DNA from: DATBLE01 sp046734415
Lineage (GTDB): Bacteria; Actinomycetota; Thermoleophilia; Gaiellales; Gaiellaceae
Direction: 5' to 3'
NCBI GenBank assembly: GCA_046734415.1
Contig: JBKPRD010000355.1
Coordinates: 1 to 15,179 of the forward strand
Length of the DNA: 15,179 bases
Program-made: the position numbers and the translations under genes
Shown: piece by piece, positions 7,126 to 13,286 of the stretch
Numbering within the stretch: the first letter of the stretch is position 1
How the letters are laid out: each line of letters begins with the position of its first letter
Notes under the pieces: generated by a model
What the model was told of the DNA's origin: nothing
Databases searched by the model: none
Seen by the model: only the letters and a program-made list of their open reading frames with translations

Positions 7126-7157
7126 ACCGGTCGTTGCAGAGGACGCCGACGACCGGT
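7126..7157 (-). terminator. Hairpin after the peptidoglycan-binding gene
   Basis: ACCGGTCGT (7126-7134) and ACGACCGGT (7149-7157) are perfect 9-bp arms with a 14-nt loop, 17 nt beyond the stop of the leftward gene. It is the longest perfect hairpin stem between genes that I found. A short TTCTC follows it on the minus strand, so a weak intrinsic terminator is plausible. The rest of the stretch 6996-7173 shows no gene; it should also hold the promoter of the cyclic-nucleotide-binding gene, which I cannot pinpoint. Confidence 0.5.
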
Positions 7158-7173
7158 GCCCTCGGCACGTCTG

Positions 7174-7668
7174 TCAGCCGATCACGTACTGGAGTCCGAC
7201 CTGGGTTTCAAGGGTTGCGCTGGCGGCGTGGAGCGATACCGACCACGTCTGGTCGCCGACGATGCCGTCGGCGCCGACACCGCCCCAGGTCTGGAAGGCC
7301 TCCACCGACGCTCGCGTGTGGGGCCCGAACGTGCCGTCAATGCCTTGCGGTGTCGTGTTCCACTGTCCGGGAGCGCCGTTGGTGAGCACAGTCTGAAGAC
7401 TGCGAACAACATCACCCGTCGACCCCTCCTTCAGAACCGGCATCGGCCCTCCGTCAGGCAGGGCGTCCCACGTCAGTGGCCCGACGATTCCGTCAACCGT
7501 CAGTCCGGCGCCCTGCTGAAACTCCTTCACCGCAGCGTCCGTCAACGACCCGAACACCCCGTCAACAACAAGGCCAAGATTCGGCGTGCGCCGCAAAGCG
7601 CGCTGTAACCGTCTTACCGCACCACCTGTCGCGCCAACACTGATCGTGGGCTGACCCGGATTAGACAT
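7174..7668 (-). CDS. Tandem peptidoglycan-binding (PG_binding_1) domain protein
   Basis: Protein of 164 residues made of two peptidoglycan-binding repeats and no recognisable catalytic domain. The first repeat is about 8-71 (VRRLQRALRR, then DGVFGSLTDAAVKEFQ and DGIVGPLTWDAL). The second is about 77-146 (VVRSLQTVL, then IDGTFGPHTRASVEAFQ and DGIVGDQTW). The ATG at 7668 is preceded by AGGGGG at a suitable distance; a GTG two codons upstream is less likely. No signal peptide or membrane segment is visible, which is odd for a cell-wall binder: it may leave the cell by a non-Sec route, act in the cytoplasm, or be a cargo or phage-like part. The final 18 residues (SLHAASATLETQVGLQYVIG region) match no motif I know. 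Domain assignment is firm, role unknown. Confidence 0.87.
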   Translation of the reverse strand: MSNPGQPTISVGATGGAVRRLQRALRRTPNLGLVVDGVFGSLTDAAVKEFQQGAGLTVDGIVGPLTWDALPDGGPMPVLKEGSTGDVVRSLQTVLTNGAPGQWNTTPQGIDGTFGPHTRASVEAFQTWGGVGADGIVGDQTWSVSLHAASATLETQVGLQYVIG

Positions 7669-7761
7669 CCCCACCCCCTGGAGTCGTTACGAAGAAGCCT
7701 GGTCGATGCGCTCCTTACCGTCAAGGCAACGTAGCGTGAGCCTAGACGCGTGGCCGAACCC

Positions 7762-7787
7762 CCAGGCCTGGTTCAGGGCGTTCCTGA
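7762..7787 (-). terminator. Clustered small inverted repeats after the crotonase gene
   Basis: A 10-bp palindrome CCAGGCCTGG (7762-7771) is followed by TCAGG/CCTGA arms around a 5-nt loop (7773-7787). They lie about 40 nt beyond the crotonase stop on its transcript and upstream of the peptidoglycan-binding gene. Otherwise the stretch 7675-7825 holds no gene. Terminator function is a guess based on position. Confidence 0.3.
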
Positions 7788-7825
7788 CAGTTCAGAGTCC
7801 TTTTGCTTTGCCGGGTCGCGGCTTG

Positions 7826-8611
7826 CTATTCGCCCTTCCATTCGGGCGGCCGCTTCTCGAGGAAGGCGCACATCCCCTCTTGAGCGTCGCCGGCGAGCGA
7901 GTTCATCGCCATGACGGACTTCGTCAAGTCGTACGCGCGGTGCTCGTCCAGCTCCACTTGGGCGTAAAAGGCCTCCTTGCCAATCGCGACCGTGAGCGGG
8001 CTGGAGCGGGCAACCGCGTCGGCGAGGTCGGCGACGGCATTCTCGAGCGAGTCCTCGGGAACAACGCTGTTGATGAGCCCCCAGTCGCGGGCCGTCGCTG
8101 CGTCGATCATTTCGCCGGTCAGAAGCATTTCGAGTGCACGCTTGCGGCCGATCGCCCGGGAGAGCGGCACCATCGGAGTCGAGCAGAACAGACCGATCCT
8201 GACGCCGGGAGTGGCGAAGCGCGCCGTGTCGGCGGCAACCACGAGATCGCATGCTGCGACGAGTTGACAGCCGGCAGCGGTTGCGACCCCATGGACCTTC
8301 GCGATCACCGGCTGCGGAACGCGGTGGATCGTCTCCATCAGCACTGTGCAGACGTCGAAGAGATGCTGGTAGAAGGCCAGGTCGCGGCCGGTCATTTCGC
8401 TTAAGTCGTGACCTGCGGAAAACGCGGGTCCAGTGCCCTCGATCACGATCGTGCGCGTCTCCGGCTCGGCAGCAACCCACTCGAGCCCCCGGATGAGTTC
8501 CTCCATCAGTTCAAGCGACAGTGCGTTCCGCTTCTCCGGCCGATTCAGGGTGATCCGTGCGGATGGTCCGCGCGCGACTAGTAGGCCGGGGACGATCTCG
8601 GCAATCGCCAT
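7826..8611 (-). CDS. Crotonase-fold protein, ECHDC3-like, lacking both hydratase glutamates
   Basis: Enoyl-CoA hydratase/isomerase superfamily protein of 261 residues. The CoA-binding oxyanion regions are present: AFSAGHDLSEM at 63-73 and the VATAAGCQLVAACDLVVA segment around 109-126. The segment FATPGVRIGLFCSTP at 132-146 is nearly the wording of human ECHDC3. In rat mitochondrial enoyl-CoA hydratase, two glutamates (in GGGCEL and in GQPEI) add water; by my alignment those positions are Q116 and G136 here. Ordinary hydratase activity is therefore unlikely, and the usual automatic name would mislead. The C-terminus (EGMCAFLEKRPPEWKG) is typical for the fold. ATG 8611 was chosen because MAIAEIVPGLLV is a natural start; GTG 8656 is in frame upstream but runs further into the divergent ligase gene. 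The divergent acyl-CoA ligase suggests work on an acyl-CoA. Confidence 0.87.
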   Translation of the reverse strand: MAIAEIVPGLLVARGPSARITLNRPEKRNALSLELMEELIRGLEWVAAEPETRTIVIEGTGPAFSAGHDLSEMTGRDLAFYQHLFDVCTVLMETIHRVPQPVIAKVHGVATAAGCQLVAACDLVVAADTARFATPGVRIGLFCSTPMVPLSRAIGRKRALEMLLTGEMIDAATARDWGLINSVVPEDSLENAVADLADAVARSSPLTVAIGKEAFYAQVELDEHRAYDLTKSVMAMNSLAGDAQEGMCAFLEKRPPEWKGE

Positions 8612-10176
8612 GCGTTGTAGGGTACGCCATCTCGAAGGGCGTTCATCTCTCACCACTGACTCCGCTCGCGTTTCTCGAGCGGTCGCGGGCCGCCTTTCCC
8701 GATCGGATCGCGGTAATTGATGGCGACGACCGGTTGACCTGGTCAGGGTTGTACGAACGGTCCCGGCAGCTCGCTTGCGCGCTGCAGACCAACAATGTCC
8801 GGCGCGGCGAGCGCGTCGCGTTCCTGGCTCCGAATGGACGTGAGCTGCTCGAAGCGCACTACGGCGTCCCGTGGGCAGGCGCTGCGCTGGTCGCCATCAA
8901 CACCCGGTTGATGCCCGAGGAGATCGGCTACATCCTCGAGCACTCAGGCTCTCGTCTCCTCGTCGTCGACCCGACCCTCGCGCACCTCGTGCCGGAGAGC
9001 GCGTCCATTGAGATCGTCCGCTGCGGCGCGGAGTACGAGGACTTCATCGCGGCCGCATCCGACGGAGAGCCTGCGCCGCAGCTCGAGACCGAGGACGACA
9101 CAATCTCGATCAACTACACGAGCGGGACGACCGGCCGGCCGAAGGGAGTCGTGTACACCCATCGCGGCGCGTATCTGAACGCGCTCGCCGAGATGCACCA
9201 CGCCGGGCTCGACTCGCGGTCGGTGTACCTCTGGACATTGCCAATGTTCCATTGCAACGGATGGTGTTTCACATGGGCAGTGACCGCTGCCTCGGCGACG
9301 CATGTCTGCCTGCGCACGCTCGACCCGCTGGCCGTCTGGCGGCTCTTCGACGATGCCGGGGTCACGCACCTCTGCGGCGCACCGACCGTGCTCGTGATGC
9401 TCGGCTCTGACGAGGCCGCACACCCGCTCGAGCGGCAGATCACGGTCACCACCGCAGGAGCGCCGCCACCGCCTGCAGTGATCGCCCGTACAGAGGCCCT
9501 CGGCTTCGCGATCAACCACGTCTACGGTCTGACCGAGACGTACGGCCCGATCGCAATCTGTGAATGGAACCCGGATTGGGACAGTCTTGACGCCTCCGAA
9601 CGTGCGCGGTTGAAGGCACGCCAGGGGCTCAACCTCGTCACCGCCGACGCGCTGCGCGTGGTCGACGAGCAGATGGGCGACGTCCCTTTGGACGCCGAAA
9701 CGATGGGCGAGATCGTGATGCGAGGCAACAACGTGATGAAGGGCTACTTCGCTGACGAGGCGGCGACAACGGAGGCGTTCCGCGGCGGATGGTTCCACTC
9801 CGGCGACCTGGCGGTCATGCACCCGGACGGCTACATCGAGATCCGCGACCGAGCGAAGGACATCATCATCTCCGGCGGCGAGAACATCTCCACGGTCGAA
9901 GTCGAGCGCGTACTCGTTTCCCACCCAGACGTTCTCGAAGCGGCGGTGGTCGCGATGCCGGATGAGAAATGGGGCGAGCGGCCTCTGGCGTATGTCTCGC
10001 TGCGCCCGGGCGCCGCGCTGACCGACGGGGAGTTGATCGCCTTCGCACGCGAGACCCTGCCCGGGTTCAAGGCGCCGAGCGCGGTTGAGTTCGGGGAGCT
10101 GCCGAAGACCTCGACCGGCAAAGTGAAGAAGTTCGAACTGCGCGAGCGAGCCAGAAGGAAGCAAACCGCGACCTGA
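8563..10176 (+). CDS. AMP-forming acyl-CoA ligase (ANL superfamily)
   Basis: Adenylating enzyme that activates a carboxylic acid with ATP and transfers the acyl group to CoA; 537 residues from ATG 8563. Motifs in order: phosphate loop YTSGTTGRPKG at 185-195, LPMFHCNGWCF around 226-236, the A5 motif GLTETYGP at 322-329, GWFHSGD at 409-415, hinge DRAKDIIISGGENIS at 429-443, and C-terminal PKTSTGKVKK with the catalytic lysine near 520. The FHCNGW and TETYGP wording fits the medium/short-chain group with plant AAE and DmdB-type ligases; the acid is not predictable. The start is uncertain. The first 30 or so residues are unlike the family, whose usual start corresponds to SPLTPLAFLERS near 8647-8680. 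No ATG, GTG or TTG lies there in frame; only CTG 8656 or ATC 8629 would fit. The annotated start overlaps the divergent crotonase by 49 bp. Confidence 0.92.
   Translation: MVRARLVGRGRSRQSPCVVGYAISKGVHLSPLTPLAFLERSRAAFPDRIAVIDGDDRLTWSGLYERSRQLACALQTNNVRRGERVAFLAPNGRELLEAHYGVPWAGAALVAINTRLMPEEIGYILEHSGSRLLVVDPTLAHLVPESASIEIVRCGAEYEDFIAAASDGEPAPQLETEDDTISINYTSGTTGRPKGVVYTHRGAYLNALAEMHHAGLDSRSVYLWTLPMFHCNGWCFTWAVTAASATHVCLRTLDPLAVWRLFDDAGVTHLCGAPTVLVMLGSDEAAHPLERQITVTTAGAPPPPAVIARTEALGFAINHVYGLTETYGPIAICEWNPDWDSLDASERARLKARQGLNLVTADALRVVDEQMGDVPLDAETMGEIVMRGNNVMKGYFADEAATTEAFRGGWFHSGDLAVMHPDGYIEIRDRAKDIIISGGENISTVEVERVLVSHPDVLEAAVVAMPDEKWGERPLAYVSLRPGAALTDGELIAFARETLPGFKAPSAVEFGELPKTSTGKVKKFELRERARRKQTAT
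8612..8660. promoter_or_regulatory. Divergent start region with symmetric -10-like TAGGGTA
   Basis: TAGGGT (8618-8623) on the plus strand and TACCCT (8624-8619) on the minus strand both fit the TAnnnT pattern of actinobacterial -10 elements and overlap by five bases. On the minus strand a transcript would begin about at ATG 8611, making the crotonase mRNA leaderless. On the plus strand it would begin near 8630, just before the conserved part of the ligase. No -35 is evident on either side. Confidence 0.35.
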
Positions 10177-10199
10177 AAGGCCGCGAGGAGGGGCGGACC

Positions 10200-11048
10200 T
10201 CATTTCGTGACAGCGGCAGCCACCGGCTCGGCCTCCTTCGTTGTGAGCAGGACGGCGCCGGCGACAACGCCGGCGAAAGCGGCGATCCGAACAGCGCCCA
10301 CCCATCCAGACGGCAGCGGCTCGCGGAACAGCACCATCCCGGCGAGAATCGGCAGCGCGTTCGTGAGCAGCGTCGACAGGCCGGCAGTGGTCAGCGCGCT
10401 CCCCTGCTGGAACGCTGCTTGGAGAACGGCCGTCCCAGACGCGTAGAAGACGATCAGGCAGGCGAGGAAAGCGTAGTTCTCGATCCCGCCGGACACGGCC
10501 ATCTTCGTCGACACGTCCCCGGCGGCAAAGAGGATCCCGGAGGCTATCCCCCACGCCGGCCCGCGGCCGATCACGCGCGCGAGCGGCAGTACGCATGCAA
10601 CTGCTCCTCCTGCCGAGGCGGCGAGCCAGACGCCGACCCAGCCATAGGTCGCGCCCGCCCCTTCATCGCGCGTGGAGAGGAGCGAAAGGCCCAGCAGCGC
10701 GAGGCCGGCGACGGACACGGCAGCGCCGATCCGCTCGCGCCGGGTGAGCGGCACGTGCCGTAGCCGCGCCGACATGACGGCGAGGATCCCGATCCCGCCC
10801 GCGGCCGTCGCCTGAACGAGCGACAGCGGCGCGAGCGCGAGAGCGACGACATAGAGCACGAACCCGGCCGCCTGGACACCGATCCCGAGAAGCCAGCGCT
10901 TCTGAGTGAGCAGAGAGCGCAGCGACGCGATCGGCCGGCGCAGCGAAAGCGGCGCCGCCTGCGACGAGACGTCGTGCTGAAACAGGTAACCGAGGTTCTG
11001 AGCGAACGCCGAGACGAGCGTCAGCACCAGCGCGAGCGCGATCTGCAC
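10200..11048 (-). CDS. DMT-superfamily (EamA-like) integral membrane transporter
   Basis: Membrane protein of 282 residues in the drug/metabolite transporter superfamily. About nine hydrophobic segments are visible, at roughly 2-22, 52-72, 77-94, 108-125, 136-156, 165-181, 192-212, 222-241 and 250-270. Two halves recur: the first contains APLSLVQATAAGGIGILAV (73-91) and the second GSALTTAGLSTLLTNALPILAGMVLFREPLP (split around 216-246), the usual paired EamA layout in which the final helices follow an FxEP motif. ATG 11048 has GAGG eight bases upstream. It is convergent with the acyl-CoA ligase, their stops 23 bp apart, and lies 96 bp after the MFS gene on the same strand; several small hairpins in that gap argue against a simple operon. 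The substrate is unknown. Overall shape also recalls NIPA-like magnesium transporters, with no decisive residue. Confidence 0.85.
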   Translation of the reverse strand: MQIALALVLTLVSAFAQNLGYLFQHDVSSQAAPLSLRRPIASLRSLLTQKRWLLGIGVQAAGFVLYVVALALAPLSLVQATAAGGIGILAVMSARLRHVPLTRRERIGAAVSVAGLALLGLSLLSTRDEGAGATYGWVGVWLAASAGGAVACVLPLARVIGRGPAWGIASGILFAAGDVSTKMAVSGGIENYAFLACLIVFYASGTAVLQAAFQQGSALTTAGLSTLLTNALPILAGMVLFREPLPSGWVGAVRIAAFAGVVAGAVLLTTKEAEPVAAAVTK

Positions 11049-11052
11049 CTCG

Positions 11053-11125
11053 CCTGCTTAGCAGGATTGCCTGCGCAGTACCGCTCCTCCTGGTGCTGAA
11101 TCAGGAGTTCGCCTGCCCTCCAGGC
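11053..11125 (-). terminator. Cluster of three small hairpins with repeated GCCTGC
   Basis: Three inverted repeats follow one another: CCTGC/GCAGG (11053-11065, 3-nt loop), CTCCTG/CAGGAG (11087-11107, 9-nt loop) and GCCTG/CAGGC (11111-11125, 5-nt loop). The word GCCTGC occurs at 11052, 11069 and 11111. They lie between the stop of the MFS-fusion gene and the start of the DMT gene, where they could end or attenuate transcription. There is no U-tract. Confidence 0.4.
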
Positions 11126-11144
11126 AGTTTGACCAAGCGGTTGT

Positions 11145-12791
11145 TTACGCAGGCGCCTCCAATCCGGCCAGGCGGCTGTGGATGACGCTCTCGATCTCCC
11201 TCGCGCTCGTGCTGTTTCCGGTCACGGCGGAAACGAACCGGTCCCGGTCGATCGTGTAGAGCTCGACGTCCGTCGTCGCGGTGCAGGTGGCGCTCCGCGG
11301 CACGTCCCGGAGGAGCGCGATCTCTCCGAAGTAGTCGCCGGGCCCCAGCTCGTCGACGCGCCCGCCCTCCCTCGAGACCTCGACCCGTCCTGCCGCAACG
11401 ACGTAGAAGAGGTCGCCGTCGTCGCCCTCTCGCACGAGCTCGGCTCCCGCAAGGGCTGTCACGGGCGAAAGGTGGGCAGCGAGCCGCTCAAGGGTCGTCG
11501 GCGGGAGCGGGCTGAAGAGCGGGATCGACTGGAGCATTCGGAGCTGTCGCTCCGGAACGACGACGGAGGCATCCACCGCGCGCAACCGCGGGAAGGCAAA
11601 GATCGTCAGGACTGGCAGGACGCCGCCGGCAACAACGAGGGCAGCCCGGACCCCCAGCTGGTCGACGAGCAGCGACCCGACGATGGACCCCACGCCGAGC
11701 GCGGCGATGACGAGGACTTCGAAGACGCCGAAGACCCGGGCGAGCACGGCGTCGTCGGTGCCACGCTGGATGAGCGTGAAGCCAGCGACGTCGAGAACAG
11801 CGTTGCCCGCTCCGACGGCCGCGAGGCAGATCACGGTCCACGCCGCATTCGGCCAGACGCCGATGAGCGCGATCGGAACGCCCCACATGACGAGCCCGGC
11901 GGCGAACGGCCGCGCGAGCCTCCTCAGGCTGACGAGCCCCAGCCCGGCGATGCCCCCGAGCAGCCCACCGGTTCCGAAGGCCGCGTTCAGGAAGCCCACG
12001 CCGGACTCCCCGATGTCCAGCAGGTGAAAGGCGGTCACGACGAGGAGGACGTTCAGCAGCCCGCGGACGAATGTCTGCGAGGCGAAGAGACCGATAATCA
12101 GGCGCATGTTTGGCTCACGCGCGAGCGTGCGCAAGCCGGCGGTGAGGTCCGCGATCACGCCACTCGCCCGGGCCGGAACGTAAGGCCCCGACGAGATGCG
12201 AGCGACGAGGAGGGCGGCACAGGCGGAGATCGCGGCGCCGATCGCCAGGACGACATCGGTGCCGGTGAACGTGAGAAGAATCCCGGCCAGAGCGGGACCG
12301 ACGAGCACCGCGAGGCCTTCGAGGATGCTGCCGGAGACGTTCGTCGCGACGAGCTCCTGCGGAGTGCGGGCGAGCAGCGGCACGAGAGCGAGCTGCGCCG
12401 GGCGGTAGGCGGCCCCGACGCCAGCGGTCACACCTGCCAGGAGGAACACGGCCCAGTGCGGCCCGCCCTCGGCGACGACCGCCGCGGACGCGGCCAGGGC
12501 AACAGCACGGGCGGACTGGACGGCGAAGAGAACGCGCTCGCGACGGGTTCGGTCCGCGACCGCCGACCCGGCCGGGACTCCCAGCGCCGCCGGCAGGGCA
12601 CGGACGAGGCCGAGCACGCCGACGGCCGCTGCGCCGCCGAAGTGGTAGGCGTAGATCGAGAGCGCGACGAATGCCGACCAGTCGGCGACGTAGTAGCCGG
12701 CCCACGCACACTCGACGCGCCGCAGCTCCGGGCTTCGGAAGACGTCTGCGAGCGCCGCGAATCGAACGAGGAGCCCACGGAGGCGACTCAC
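11145..12791 (-). CDS. MFS transporter fused to a C-terminal cyclic nucleotide-binding domain
   Basis: Membrane transporter of 548 residues with two parts. Residues 1 to about 405 form a major-facilitator transporter of about 12 membrane segments, with the loop ADRTRRERVL (79-89) in the position of the MFS motif A between helices 2 and 3. Residues 413-548 are a cyclic-nucleotide-binding domain: LQSIPLFSPLPPTTLERLAAHL (split around 420-441) starts it, and the cassette FGEIALLRDVPRSATC at 488-503 has E490 and R499 in the ligand-contacting places. The linker is only about 10 residues, so the domain sits close to the last helix on the cytoplasmic side and could gate transport. The start is GTG at 12791 with no clear Shine-Dalgarno. 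No frameshift separates the two parts. The MFS half resembles the MFS_3/enterobactin-exporter-like group, so export is possible; substrate and ligand are unknown. Confidence 0.9.
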   Translation of the reverse strand: MSRLRGLLVRFAALADVFRSPELRRVECAWAGYYVADWSAFVALSIYAYHFGGAAAVGVLGLVRALPAALGVPAGSAVADRTRRERVLFAVQSARAVALAASAAVVAEGGPHWAVFLLAGVTAGVGAAYRPAQLALVPLLARTPQELVATNVSGSILEGLAVLVGPALAGILLTFTGTDVVLAIGAAISACAALLVARISSGPYVPARASGVIADLTAGLRTLAREPNMRLIIGLFASQTFVRGLLNVLLVVTAFHLLDIGESGVGFLNAAFGTGGLLGGIAGLGLVSLRRLARPFAAGLVMWGVPIALIGVWPNAAWTVICLAAVGAGNAVLDVAGFTLIQRGTDDAVLARVFGVFEVLVIAALGVGSIVGSLLVDQLGVRAALVVAGGVLPVLTIFAFPRLRAVDASVVVPERQLRMLQSIPLFSPLPPTTLERLAAHLSPVTALAGAELVREGDDGDLFYVVAAGRVEVSREGGRVDELGPGDYFGEIALLRDVPRSATCTATTDVELYTIDRDRFVSAVTGNSTSAREIESVIHSRLAGLEAPA

Positions 12792-12907
12792 GGCCGGACG
12801 AGGATCTCAGATCGTGCCGCGCGATGCGAGCGTCGAGGCTGGACGCTCCTGGATGGGGTGGTGGGTTCAGCGCCGGCGCCGCGCTGGCTCGGCGAGCGCG
12901 GGCCGTG
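12792..12907 (-). other. Gap between the PRC-barrel and MFS genes
   Basis: A 116-bp gap on the leftward strand that should hold the promoter of the MFS-fusion gene unless it is co-transcribed with the PRC-barrel gene. I see no clear -35/-10 pair, ribosome site or strong terminator hairpin in it. Confidence 0.3.
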
Positions 12908-13192
12908 TCACGACGGTTGATCCTGCAGCACGATTCGGCTTTTTTCGGGTGCGATCTCTGAAATGTCGTCCACGCTGATCAGCAGCACCCTCCTGCCAAA
13001 CAGGCCTGCACGTACCTCGAGCACGGCCGGCTCGTTCGAGCGTTCGCCGTATCTAATGCCTGCGACACGCCCAATCCGCTTCGTGGGCGTTTCGACCACA
13101 AAGCCCTCGCACCGGCGAAGCCAGTAGGCGCGCCCATACGTCGAGCGACGCGGATCGCTCGACCCCTGCCCGCCTCCAGGCTGCGTCGACAC
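12908..13192 (-). CDS. Small PRC-barrel-like protein
   Basis: Protein of 94 residues. The body reads WLRRCEGFVVET (24-35), then RIGRVAGIRYG, EPAVLEVRAGLFGRRVLLISVDDI and a final RIVLQ, an alternation of short beta-strands and turns that fits the PRC-barrel fold. Similar small proteins are ones I recall from Thermoleophilia, without known function; other PRC barrels occur in ribosome maturation factor RimM and photosynthetic reaction centre H subunits. The first 20 residues are Gly/Ser/Arg-rich and probably disordered. The start is GTG 13192, chosen because it is the first start in frame; no Shine-Dalgarno is visible. The gene stands alone, 116 bp upstream of the MFS gene and divergent from the L,D-transpeptidase. 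Confidence 0.75.
   Translation of the reverse strand: MSTQPGGGQGSSDPRRSTYGRAYWLRRCEGFVVETPTKRIGRVAGIRYGERSNEPAVLEVRAGLFGRRVLLISVDDISEIAPEKSRIVLQDQPS
13140..13163. repeat. 9-bp inverted repeat inside the 5' end of the PRC-barrel gene
   Basis: GTCGAGCGA (13140-13148) and TCGCTCGAC (13155-13163) are perfect arms around a 6-nt loop, in the first 20 codons of the leftward gene. The core TCGAGCG recurs in the palindrome at 13249-13260. It could be a hairpin near the start of the message or a binding site. Confidence 0.4.
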
Positions 13193-13248
13193 GAGACCAG
13201 GCTACGTCAAGCGGTCACGCCTATTCCGAAAGAGCGCAACAGAACACC

Positions 13249-13260
13249 TCGAGCGCTCGA
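13249..13260. promoter_or_regulatory. 12-bp perfect palindrome in the divergent intergenic region
   Basis: TCGAGCGCTCGA is a perfect palindrome 27 bp upstream of the L,D-transpeptidase start and 57 bp upstream of the divergent PRC-barrel gene start. Its half TCGAGCG also occurs in the inverted repeat at 13140-13163. A regulator site is possible; CG-rich palindromes also arise by chance in such DNA. I see no clear -35/-10 pair in 13193-13286. Confidence 0.3.
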
Positions 13261-13286
13261 CCGGTAGGGCATGGAAAACTTCGAAG

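Noticed and set aside
7706..8404. Plus-strand frame opposite the crotonase gene
   Set aside because: No recognisable domain; the minus strand gives an unbroken crotonase-fold protein.
8944..10596. 550-codon leftward frame antisense to the acyl-CoA ligase and running into the DMT gene
   Set aside because: Arg/Asp/Val-rich with no motif; the ligase motifs on the other strand account for the DNA.
11178..12920. 580-codon open frame antisense to the MFS-fusion gene
   Set aside because: It is a shadow: very rich in Arg, Asp, Glu and Gly, with no domain, while the opposite strand gives a clear transporter plus CNB domain.
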